Position numbers and translations under genes: made by a program. Below, piece after piece: positions 10,701-17,858 of a stretch of 64,000 nt of DNA (position 1 is its first letter; the number at the start of each line of letters is the position of its first letter). The stretch comes from Bin94 sp965215535. Its GTDB lineage: Bacteria; Gemmatimonadota; Gemmatimonadetes; Longimicrobiales; Gaopeijiaceae. The DNA is taken from NCBI GenBank assembly GCA_965215535.1, contig OZ244063.1, positions 1,922,001 through 1,986,000 on the forward strand, in the 5' to 3' direction. The notes under the pieces are model-generated. The model searched no databases and was not told the DNA's origin. It was given only the letters and a program-made list of their open reading frames with translations.

Positions 10701-10881
10701 GGTCAGGAATTTATTGGATGACGAGAAAATCACGAAGGACGGAGCAGCAAAGAGAATTGTCAATATTGTGAATATGTTTGGGTTGCGTAAGGTTAAGAGA
10801 ATGCCAGAAAAGGAAAAGATTACCGCAGAGGATGTAGGAGTAGTGTGCTGGATGGGCGTACTCGATCGGAAGCGCTCATGA
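7720..10881 (+). CDS. PLD-family nuclease fused to SNF2-like SF2 helicase
   Basis: An intact 1053-residue protein. The N-terminal domain has an HKD-type phospholipase D nuclease signature, HGKAYIFGD at residues 128-136 followed by TSANLTAAG (146-154). Residues ~235-360 form the first RecA-like lobe with Walker A DGVGTGKTE (258-266), VVPAQLVEQW and the DEAH box FDEAHALRNPG (344-354). The second lobe carries VVFSTF, an EGQNLQ segment and motif VI QRYGRVIRL (about 743-751). The order PLD nuclease, SNF2-type translocase fits a DNA-scanning motor coupled to a cutter. In class 1 DISARM similar activities sit on separate proteins (DrmC PLD, DrmD SNF2). With the upstream methylase it could form a restriction-modification pair. 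The gene ends 35 bp before the M14 peptidase start; another ATG overlaps its stop. Confidence 0.85.
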   Translation: MPGRPSLLDNLQPDTGHGDGLVYLVNDLDDRYPLSVATGYVNLGGLHHIAASVGPERAMRLLIGAAPGAGLGSEYPQDLFERTLLALRNERDLSRFPKSRALEKLLAIEEWLDRPNVEIRRYVLKFLHGKAYIFGDRNDARAALVTSANLTAAGMWQNLELGLVDYNPEVSRRAVGWFDALWEEATEYKEDLSALLFPDVGFLDPRTVYLRALLELFEDQLEEDQEPPRAVQLAPFQEDGFRRALGIVKRHRGVVFADGVGTGKTEMGLAFVEEYAVRRGQHVLIVVPAQLVEQWTNRLNQTRLPAQVISYHAFAADEQLAKPEIMNRHRVLSNDKDAYRLVIFDEAHALRNPGTTWYGAMSRLLGGQEKDLLLLTATPINNGLWDLYHMVMAFARHDQAFAVRGIPSLRNLFLKAGANERDPENLNPDILFSLADMVSVRRDRRFIESRYPGATFPDGTPVSFPTPHLTTRRYDLDEAYPNLVHEITSRIRALKMARYRPSHYLRNGTDEAREAALGALLQSGILKRFESCWYSCLLTIRRMLAAHHAFLKAWDQDLVLDRETLREAARAELDETAAAQWLQEELAKNFNTDSIDDYVQAFRDDVEHDRDLLVETRDHLGKLDAQHDPKLKLLRQILDTCPSQKVVVFSTFADTIKYLDKQLPANVSRRDRVTVIGASTSPDERTRLLSRFCPDTVIRPGYRPGEPEVDLLLSNDVLSEGQNLQQAAAVVSYDMPWNPQRMVQRYGRVIRLKSPHGEVYLTTMLPEQGDLEEILNLEIAIRRKIIAARPYGMEVEIIDNTDEETRAYAQRLIDEDATLLDEDDKAGGAHGFSGEALRAELRRELEEGRGEELRNLPWGIGAVFRQGAETPSSGEPGVFFACRARGERYWRYVHDHGIIKEPATILRRIDPGHAPSVEDPPIDLERAWKKAVDSIVEEHNMAALASASESVGSMQRWALELLSDPTIAVPRDGSLAYEALGVGRSQPVRRALGKVRNLLDDEKITKDGAAKRIVNIVNMFGLRKVKRMPEKEKITAEDVGVVCWMGVLDRKRS

Positions 10882-10916
10882 ATCAACACCGCCAACCCAC
10901 CCAAGGAATCACCTCC

Positions 10917-12512
10917 ATGAATCATTCCCCCCCCACCCCCCGTCGCCATCCCTTCTGGCCCACCCTCCTCCTCGCTCTCGCCGCCTGCACACCCTCTTCG
11001 CCCCCGCCCGAGCCTCTTCTTACGCGGGCCGAGCGGACCGATTACCGCGAGACCAGCTCGTATGCAGAGGTTGTGGCTTTCCTGCAGGGTGCGGCCGCCG
11101 TCGATCCGTTCGTTCACTACACCACCTTTGGCTACACCAACGAAGGGCGCGCGCTTCCGCTGGTTGTGGTGGGCGATGTTGAGGGAGCCAGTCCCGCGGC
11201 GGTTCGGGCTTCGGGCAAAACGGTCGTCTACCTGCAGGGCAATATTCATGCGGGCGAGGTGTGCGGGAAGGAAGCTCTGCAGATGTTGCTCCGCGATCTG
11301 GTTGAGGGACGGCATGGGGAATGGCACGAATCGATGGTTTTGCTGATTGCGCCGATCTACAATGCCGATGGGAACGAGAGGGTGACGCTTGTCAACCGCG
11401 GGCGCCAGTATGGGCCGGTCGGGGGCATGGGTCAGCGGCCGAATGCACAAAATCTGGATCTGAATCGCGATCACATGAAGCTGGATTCTCCCGAGGCGCG
11501 GTCGGTGGCGCGGCTCTTCAGCCTGTACGATCCGCATGTGGCGGTCGATCTGCACACCACGAATGGAACGCAGCACGCCTATCACCTGACCTACTCGCCT
11601 CCGCTTCACCCCAACACACCGCCCGCGATCGATGATTTTTTGCGCGGCGGGCTCTTTCCCCGGGTTACGGAGAGGATTCGCGACCGCCACGGCTGGGAGT
11701 TCTACTACTATGGCAATGCATTTGCCCCCGGCGGCGGCGAGCGGGGCTGGTACACATTCGATCACCGCCCGCGCTTCAACAACAACTATATCGGGCTGCG
11801 CAATCGGATTGCAATTCTGAGCGAGGCCTATTCCTATGCAACGTTCGAGGGTCGGGTTTTGGCGACTCTGTACTTTGTCGAAGAGATCCTGCACTATACG
11901 CATGAACACGCTGCCGATGTGCGCCGGATTGTTGCCGAGGCCGACGCCGCCTCGGTCGTGGGAGATTCGCTGGCGCTTCGTGCCATCCACGCGCGTTCGT
12001 CCGAGCCGGTCGATATCCTGATGGGTGCCACAACCGAGGAGCCCCACCCGCTCACCGGCCGGCCGCTTCTCCTGCGCGCCGATACACAGTATGTGGAACC
12101 AATGCACGAATATGGAGCCTTTGCGCCGACGCTGCGCGAGCGCGTTCCCGAAGCCTATCTGATCCCCGCAGAGCTGGAGGACATTCTGATTCGGCTGGCG
12201 GCGCACGGGGTTGCACTTGAACCGGCCGAACTGTCGGCCCAAGCGGTGGAAGCATTCCGGGTCGATTCCGTGCAGACGGCCGCAACCCCCTTCCAGGGCC
12301 GCAACGAACAAACCCTCTTCGGGCACTACGAGGCAACCTCCTTCACCCCGACCGCAGGCGATATGCTGGCGCGGACCGGCCAACCCCTGGGACGCCTTCT
12401 CTTCAGCCTGCTCGAACCGCAATCGGACGACGGATTTGCAAACTGGGGATTCCTCGCCGACCGTCTGCGCGCGGGCGAATCCTATCCGATTGTGCGCATT
12501 CCGACGGGGTAA
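10917..12512 (+). CDS. M14-family zinc carboxypeptidase, lipoprotein
   Basis: Start ATG 10917 gives a signal sequence ending in a lipobox (LALAAC, Cys24) and has AAGGA upstream; longer starts at 10845 or 10879 would bury it in the preceding gene. The chain shows the M14 metal-binding HxxE as HAGEVCGKEA (His111, Glu114) and the third ligand in DLHTTNGT (His213). SEAYSYATFEGR downstream is a plausible site for the catalytic glutamate. The predicted role is cleavage of C-terminal residues from peptides at the cell surface or in the periplasm. It converges on thymidine kinase with only six bases between stops. Base composition returns to the GC-rich local style, so this is the right flank of the accessory cassette. 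Confidence 0.85.
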   Translation: MNHSPPTPRRHPFWPTLLLALAACTPSSPPPEPLLTRAERTDYRETSSYAEVVAFLQGAAAVDPFVHYTTFGYTNEGRALPLVVVGDVEGASPAAVRASGKTVVYLQGNIHAGEVCGKEALQMLLRDLVEGRHGEWHESMVLLIAPIYNADGNERVTLVNRGRQYGPVGGMGQRPNAQNLDLNRDHMKLDSPEARSVARLFSLYDPHVAVDLHTTNGTQHAYHLTYSPPLHPNTPPAIDDFLRGGLFPRVTERIRDRHGWEFYYYGNAFAPGGGERGWYTFDHRPRFNNNYIGLRNRIAILSEAYSYATFEGRVLATLYFVEEILHYTHEHAADVRRIVAEADAASVVGDSLALRAIHARSSEPVDILMGATTEEPHPLTGRPLLLRADTQYVEPMHEYGAFAPTLRERVPEAYLIPAELEDILIRLAAHGVALEPAELSAQAVEAFRVDSVQTAATPFQGRNEQTLFGHYEATSFTPTAGDMLARTGQPLGRLLFSLLEPQSDDGFANWGFLADRLRAGESYPIVRIPTG

Positions 12513-12518
12513 GGGTGG

Positions 12519-13130
12519 TTATCCCCCCGCTCCCACCAATCCCAACTCAATCTGGTCGCGCCCCGATTTGGGCACCTCGTGACAGCGGCGGCAGCGCGCT
12601 TCGTAGCTTTCGGCACCACCGACCTGGATGGTGGGTCCTTCGGCGGGTGCGGGCTTGCCATCAATCAGGCGCTGGTTGCGGGTAGCCGGATCGCCACAGA
12701 CAACGCAGATGGCGCTCAACTTGTCGATTCGCTCGGCGCGCGCCAGAAGCAGGCCCATGGGGCCAAAGGGATGAGCGCGGAAATCCATGTCGGTGCCGGC
12801 GACAATCACGCGCACCCCGGCATCGGCCAGTGCGTCGGCGACTTCGCAGATTCCGTCGTCCAGGAATTGGGCTTCGTCGATGGCCACAACCTGGGTCCGG
12901 GGTTGGACGCGCTCGGCGATCTGGGCGGAGTTCGACACGGGCTCGGCGTCGATCTCGCGGCCATCGTGCGACGAGATGCAGAATTGGCCGCCGTAGCGGT
13001 CGTCGAGGTGTGATTTGAAGAGCTGAACGCGGCGTCCTGCGATCAGAGCCCTCCGCACACGCCGAATCAACTCCTCGGATTTGCCGCTGAACATGACGCC
13101 GGCGACAACCTCGATCGATCCGTGCCTCAT
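12519..13130 (-). CDS. tdk: Thymidine kinase
   Basis: Phosphorylates thymidine with ATP in nucleotide salvage. The P-loop is GVMFSGKSEE near the N-terminus, followed by DEAQF (the Walker B / catalytic region) and the lid with paired cysteines (CVVCG and CRRCH) that bind structural zinc in type II thymidine kinases. The start at 13130 is chosen because the family begins with a short strand leading directly to the P-loop (MRHGSIEVVAGVMF); in-frame starts at 13175 and 13160 would add low-complexity residues. 203 residues is the usual length. The gene converges with the M14 peptidase. Confidence 0.93.
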   Translation of the reverse strand: MRHGSIEVVAGVMFSGKSEELIRRVRRALIAGRRVQLFKSHLDDRYGGQFCISSHDGREIDAEPVSNSAQIAERVQPRTQVVAIDEAQFLDDGICEVADALADAGVRVIVAGTDMDFRAHPFGPMGLLLARAERIDKLSAICVVCGDPATRNQRLIDGKPAPAEGPTIQVGGAESYEARCRRCHEVPKSGRDQIELGLVGAGG

Positions 13131-13208
13131 CGCCCCCGGGGCACGCTCGGCGCGGGCCATCGACGGCTCTGCCATGGAACGCTCCCGCGCAACGCCCCCC
13201 TGGAACGG

Positions 13209-14981
13209 CTACCGGTTTGCAATTCTCTCCTCGATCAGCCGTGCGGTGTGCTCGGCGCGGGCATCGGAGATCTGGCGCGCGATCTCCAGCGATCTGCCCA
13301 GATCAGCAATCGAAACGCCATCGATGGTGGCCTGTCCTGTCCCGACCCGCTCGGCCCAGCGCACCGAAGTCGGGTCATCGAGCATCATGTTGAAGGTGAT
13401 GGCGGGACTGTCGTGCAATCCGTCCTGCGGCATGTCGTCGGTGAGCAGCCCCAGCTCGCGCAGCACCTCGGGGGTTCCGGGGGGCGCACGGTAGTACTCG
13501 GGAATGAAGAGGACAGCGGCTTCGTTGCCCCAGCGTTCGGTCAGCGTTCGGGCAACATTTTCCATGCCGCGCTGATTGCCGCCGCTGTCGCCGATAAAGA
13601 CAATATGCTCGAACCCGTGCACCTTCAGGCTGTGTGCGACATCGGTCAGAACCGCCTCGAAGGTCTCTGGTCGAAGGCTGATTGTGCCGGGACTGGTCAT
13701 GTGGCCACTGGGCGGATCGATATTGCCCTCGGGAACGGTCTCGATCACGGGTGCGCAGAGGGCGTTGCCGAGTTTTTGTGCAATTGCGGGACAGTTGGCG
13801 CGCAGCACATGGTTGTGTTTGCCGGTGACCAGCCAGGGTCCGTTGGGCTCGACGCCGCCGGTGGAAACAATGGCGGTGGTTTTGCCGTGTGCAAGCGCAT
13901 CGCGGACATCCATCCAGGTCATCTCCTCGATCCAGAGGGTGCCGGTTTCGGGGAGGGGATTAGGGGTGTCGGCGCAGTTGAAGCTGTTGGCGCTGCACTG
14001 TCCGCCGCCCATGTTGCGCGGGTCGGGCGCCGGTCGTTCGGCCTGCCGGACCTGTTGCATGGCCGGGCGCCGGGCAGGACGCTCGGGAGGGGGCAGGGTG
14101 CCCCGGTTGGCAATGGCCCTGCGGATTGCGGTTGCGGTGTGCCGGGCGCGAAAGTCCACAATTTCGCGTGCCCACTCAAGGGATTGAACCCTGTCTGCGA
14201 TCGAGACGCCATTGATGGTTGCCATTCCTGCCGCAACCCGTTCGGCGTAGCGCACGGAGAAGGGACTGTTATGGAACATGTTGAGGGTAATGATTGCATC
14301 GTCGTGGAGATTGTCGCCCGCACCCTCTTCGAGTCCGCGAAAGGCCATGTAGCGCTGTACCGAATTGTAGTCGTAGTACTCCTGCACATGCGCCACCACG
14401 GCCACGCCCCCGAACTCCTCGTTGAGCCGCGCGGCCACCGCCCGCTGTCCACTCTGGTTGCCGCCGCTGTCGCCAATAAACACAATGTTGCGAAACCCGT
14501 GCATCTTCAGGCTGTGCGCAACATCGGTGAGGAGCGCCTCGAAGGTTGCCTGCTGCAGACTGAGCGTGCCGGGACTGGTCATGTGGCCGCTGGGTGGATC
14601 GATATTGCCCTCGGGGACCAGCTTGATAACGGGGGCGCAGAGGGCATTGCCAAGCGCGCGCGCGATGGCGTCGCAGTTGGCGCGCAGCACGTAGTTGTGC
14701 TTGCCCGTTGCGAGCCAGGGTCCATTCGGTTCAACCCCGCCCGTGGGAATGATGACGGTGCTTTTGCCCTCGGCCAGGGCATCGCGAACATCCATCCAGG
14801 TCATCTCTTCGATCCAGATGGTCTTCGGCGCAGGCAGCGGGTTCGGCGTGTCGCGGCAGTTGTAGATGTTGACCGCACAGTCGCCGCCACCCATGCTGCG
14901 CGGATCGCGCTCGGGACTCTGGGCGTCGGTGGGAATCGCAGTCAGGGCCAAGGCCACAGCGAATGGAGTGATCATCTTCAT
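13209..14981 (-). CDS. Secreted protein with two tandem creatininase-family domains
   Basis: The start at 14981 gives MKMITPFAVALALTAIPTDA, a signal peptide, with GAAGGA nine bases upstream. The mature chain holds two copies of one domain (about residues 26-310 and 340-590). Each contains WIEEMTWMDVRDAL, GGVEPNGPWL, TGKHN, LGNALCAPVI, EGNIDPPSGHMTSPGT and FIGDSGGNQ, so this is a recent internal duplication. Creatininase-fold amidohydrolases bind two metals via Glu, His and Asp ligands near the sequence E-x-HGP-H; here His is Asn (EPNGPW), and a lysine-histidine pair follows (GKHN), so the metal site must differ or be altered. Each domain also has a Cys-rich lead-in (GGGxCxxNxxNC). Substrate unknown. 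Single-domain relatives are normally about 250 to 280 residues. Confidence 0.8.
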   Translation of the reverse strand: MKMITPFAVALALTAIPTDAQSPERDPRSMGGGDCAVNIYNCRDTPNPLPAPKTIWIEEMTWMDVRDALAEGKSTVIIPTGGVEPNGPWLATGKHNYVLRANCDAIARALGNALCAPVIKLVPEGNIDPPSGHMTSPGTLSLQQATFEALLTDVAHSLKMHGFRNIVFIGDSGGNQSGQRAVAARLNEEFGGVAVVAHVQEYYDYNSVQRYMAFRGLEEGAGDNLHDDAIITLNMFHNSPFSVRYAERVAAGMATINGVSIADRVQSLEWAREIVDFRARHTATAIRRAIANRGTLPPPERPARRPAMQQVRQAERPAPDPRNMGGGQCSANSFNCADTPNPLPETGTLWIEEMTWMDVRDALAHGKTTAIVSTGGVEPNGPWLVTGKHNHVLRANCPAIAQKLGNALCAPVIETVPEGNIDPPSGHMTSPGTISLRPETFEAVLTDVAHSLKVHGFEHIVFIGDSGGNQRGMENVARTLTERWGNEAAVLFIPEYYRAPPGTPEVLRELGLLTDDMPQDGLHDSPAITFNMMLDDPTSVRWAERVGTGQATIDGVSIADLGRSLEIARQISDARAEHTARLIEERIANR

Positions 14982-15224
14982 AACGGCGTCCTTCGGGTAG
15001 GGATTCTTGTTCAGAGAGGATTCAATGGCGGCAGGGGAGATTCCCATGAGTGAAATTCGATCTTTGTTCGGTTTTTGTTTGGATTTTATTCGGTTCCTGT
15101 CATACTGCACGATCCGTCAGGCGGGGCAACCGGCAAACTTCGGCCACCCCGCACCCCGGATTCATCGTAGGGCATCGACGGCGCGGTGTCGAGTGGCAAA
15201 CCACACCTCCAACCCCAAACCCCC

Positions 15225-16460
15225 TTACCCGGAGTGAATCGCGCGCGCGGCCCTCATGCCCGATTCCAGCGCGCCATTCATCCACCCCCGATCGGCGGAG
15301 AGGTGCTCGCCGGCGAAGTGGATCGGTCCCTCGGGACGTTCCAGCGCCGCAGCAAGCTGGCGGTCCTGCGTCGGTGTGGGCGATGCCCAGGCGGCGCGGC
15401 TCCAGCGATCGTTCTGCCACGAGTGCGAGCTCCCCGAGACGATCTGCTCCGGCGCCTCCGGCAGAAAGCGCCTCCAGTGGTCGATGACCCGCCTCACCCG
15501 GCCCCCTTCATCAAGCGCATCGAGCTCCTCGGCGCGGCTGCCCCGCAGATATGTCATCAGAATGCCCTCGGGTCCGGCTGCGTCCCAGCCCGGATGCCAA
15601 AGCTCCTCGGGCCAATCACTGGTTCCCCATCCATTCAGCCCTTCCTTCTCCCAGAAGCGGGTGCGAAAGCGCACAAAGACGCGCGTGGCGCTCTGATAAT
15701 CGAATCCGCCCCGGGCCGCCTCGACCTTTTCCGCAGACAGCGCGGGCGTAAAGCGAATCCCCGCCAGAAGAGGAAGGGGCACAGTCACCAGAACCCGGTC
15801 CGATTCATGAACGCATCCACCCCGGCACTCCGTGCGAACCCCCGTCCCGGCCACGATCCCGGTGACCTCGGTCCCCGTCAGCACGCGGTTGCCGAGTGCG
15901 CGGGCAAAGGCGGCCGGGAGAAGGTCGCTGCCCCCGCGAATCCTTACAAAATCGGGGCGCCGGGCTCGAAATGTCGCGGGCGCAATCAGGGTTCGGCGGC
16001 CATTCTCGAAGCGTAGAAACGATCCGCGGTCGGGGTAGAAAGTGTCGAGCGCGAGCGCGAAGTGGCGAATGTAATCCAGTGTCCGGGCGTGGTTCGGGGG
16101 AATGCGCGCGGCCCCGGCTTCGGCAATCTGCCCCTCTGCAAATGGGGTGCGCAGCGTCAGAACGCGCCCGCCAATCCGGGTCCGCGCCTCTAGAACAACC
16201 ACGTCGTGTCCGGCCCGCGCGAGTTCGTAGGCGGCAACCAGTCCCGCCAGTCCGGCGCCGACCACAACCACCCGCAGCGGCCGGTTGGCACGGCCCAGCG
16301 CGCCGGGCGAATCCTCCGGGGCGGCCGGATTTGAGCAGGAGAGAAGGCCCAATCCCGTCCATGCCCCTGCCTGACGCACAAAGGCGCGACGATCGATTGC
16401 CGGGCCGGGCGGTCGGGGCGCTCCAGGCAAGGGGGTGTCCGAGGTGGAGGGGCGGGGCAT
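15225..16460 (-). CDS. FAD-dependent amine oxidase (monoamine-oxidase-like), Tat-type leader
   Basis: From ATG 16460 the 411-residue product begins with a Pro-rich stretch and DRRAFVRQAG followed by a hydrophobic run ending LLSCS, a probable twin-arginine leader or lipobox. The dinucleotide-binding fold follows at once: VVVVGAGLAGLVAAYELA, then the flavin amine oxidase signature LEARTRIGGRV. The C-terminal FAD-contact region HFAGEHLS precedes GWMNGALESGMRAA. The family oxidises primary or polyamines with oxygen; the substrate cannot be read from sequence. It is transcribed divergently from the DUF3179 gene, the starts being 122 bp apart. Confidence 0.85.
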   Translation of the reverse strand: MPRPSTSDTPLPGAPRPPGPAIDRRAFVRQAGAWTGLGLLSCSNPAAPEDSPGALGRANRPLRVVVVGAGLAGLVAAYELARAGHDVVVLEARTRIGGRVLTLRTPFAEGQIAEAGAARIPPNHARTLDYIRHFALALDTFYPDRGSFLRFENGRRTLIAPATFRARRPDFVRIRGGSDLLPAAFARALGNRVLTGTEVTGIVAGTGVRTECRGGCVHESDRVLVTVPLPLLAGIRFTPALSAEKVEAARGGFDYQSATRVFVRFRTRFWEKEGLNGWGTSDWPEELWHPGWDAAGPEGILMTYLRGSRAEELDALDEGGRVRRVIDHWRRFLPEAPEQIVSGSSHSWQNDRWSRAAWASPTPTQDRQLAAALERPEGPIHFAGEHLSADRGWMNGALESGMRAARAIHSG

Positions 16461-16582
16461 CGGGAAGGATGGGTTGTGCGGAGGGCAGGGGGTGAAGAGA
16501 TTGGCGGAATCCTGCTGCACCCCTGCGCGAGCAGCCGTCTGGTGTATCTTCGCGGACTGCCGGAGCTCAACAAGGAATAATC

Positions 16583-17731
16583 ATGGTGCCCGATCGTCGC
16601 CACCGGAGCTGCCGACACCTCCACATCGCCGCAGCGACCCTCCTGCTTCTGGGGTGCGACAATGCCGACGGCTTCGGCCTTCGGCCCTTTGATTCGTCTG
16701 TGCCCGACTGCGACCTCGACCCGGCCTGGCTCTCGGATGGCGGGGTGGGGCGCGACGGAATTCCCGCGCTGACCGATCCGCCACTGGTTCCGATCAGCCC
16801 GACCACACCCGCCAACGCCTTTGTGCGTGACGGCGATCGGGTGATCGTAGTGCGCCTGGGGTCGGAATGGATCGCAATTCCGCACAATATCATGTGGCGG
16901 CATGAAATTGTGAACTTCAACAGCGAGGAAGACCGCATTGCCGTGACCTTCTGCCCCCTCACCGGGTCGGCGCTGGCCTTCGGTCGCCGGGCTGCGGACG
17001 ACGACGCCATGCAGGTCTCGGGATTGCTCTATCACTCCAACCTGGTGATGTACGACACCGATTCGGGGTCGTTCTGGCCGCAGATGATCGGCGAGGCGCG
17101 CTGCGGGGCCCGGTCCGGGACGCGCCTGGAGAGGTTGCCGACACTGGAGATGACGATGGGCGGCTGGCGGTCGCTGCACCCCGATGGACGCATGGTGGGT
17201 GCGCCGGGCGGATTCGACGACTGGCGGCTCTATGTGCGCAATCCCTATGGCGACGATTATGAAGATGTGCACAATGGCGACTTCCTGGGCTTTGCAATTG
17301 CGCGCAACGACAATCGACTGCCGCCGAAGGAGCGCGTTCTGGGCTTGCCCAGAAGCGCCGCAGGCTCCCCACCGCAGGCATTTTCCTTTGAAGCGATGCG
17401 GTCGCTGGGCGATCACGCCGTGCTTTCATTCTCATACAACACCATTCCCGCAATTGTCATATGGGATTCTGCGCGCGAGGCGGCCATGGCATACCGCAGC
17501 GAAATCGGAGGGCGCAGGGCGCACTTTACCGCCACCGCCGAAGGCGTGATCGACGACCTGACCGGAACGACCTGGGCGGTGGATGGCAGACCAACCGCGG
17601 GAGCGCTGGCAGAAACCGGTCGCACGCTGAGACCGCTTGCCGACGCCCATGTTGCATTCTGGACTCCCTGGGCCGCTTTTCATCCGGAGACGGTTCTGGT
17701 GCTGGACGAGGGAGCGCGGGTGGAACGCTGA
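16583..17731 (+). CDS. DUF3179 domain lipoprotein
   Basis: 382 residues from ATG 16583. A hydrophobic leader ends in LLLLGC, a lipobox, so the protein is probably membrane-anchored. The body matches DUF3179: an early PPLVPISPTTPANAF region, then VTFCPLTGSALAFGR with the conserved Cys-x-Leu-Thr-Gly-Ser, and a C-terminal FWTPWAAFHPET region. The function of DUF3179 is not established. The reading frame overlaps upstream starts of the GspE-like gene that follows, which argues for the later start of that gene. Confidence 0.85.
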   Translation: MVPDRRHRSCRHLHIAAATLLLLGCDNADGFGLRPFDSSVPDCDLDPAWLSDGGVGRDGIPALTDPPLVPISPTTPANAFVRDGDRVIVVRLGSEWIAIPHNIMWRHEIVNFNSEEDRIAVTFCPLTGSALAFGRRAADDDAMQVSGLLYHSNLVMYDTDSGSFWPQMIGEARCGARSGTRLERLPTLEMTMGGWRSLHPDGRMVGAPGGFDDWRLYVRNPYGDDYEDVHNGDFLGFAIARNDNRLPPKERVLGLPRSAAGSPPQAFSFEAMRSLGDHAVLSFSYNTIPAIVIWDSAREAAMAYRSEIGGRRAHFTATAEGVIDDLTGTTWAVDGRPTAGALAETGRTLRPLADAHVAFWTPWAAFHPETVLVLDEGARVER

Positions 17732-17858
17732 CCGGGAAAGTGTCCATCTCCGAATCCTGAATAGAGGCGCGGGCCGACTGGCAGGAGCACCCTGGCGCAA
17801 TGCGCAGTTGGCCGATCTCGCCATGGCCGCGCCCCTCGGAATCGGCGAGGCTCTGGGC

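Noticed and set aside
13122..15053. 643-codon plus-strand frame
   Set aside because: Antisense to the tandem creatininase; its own two-fold repetitiveness only mirrors that duplication.
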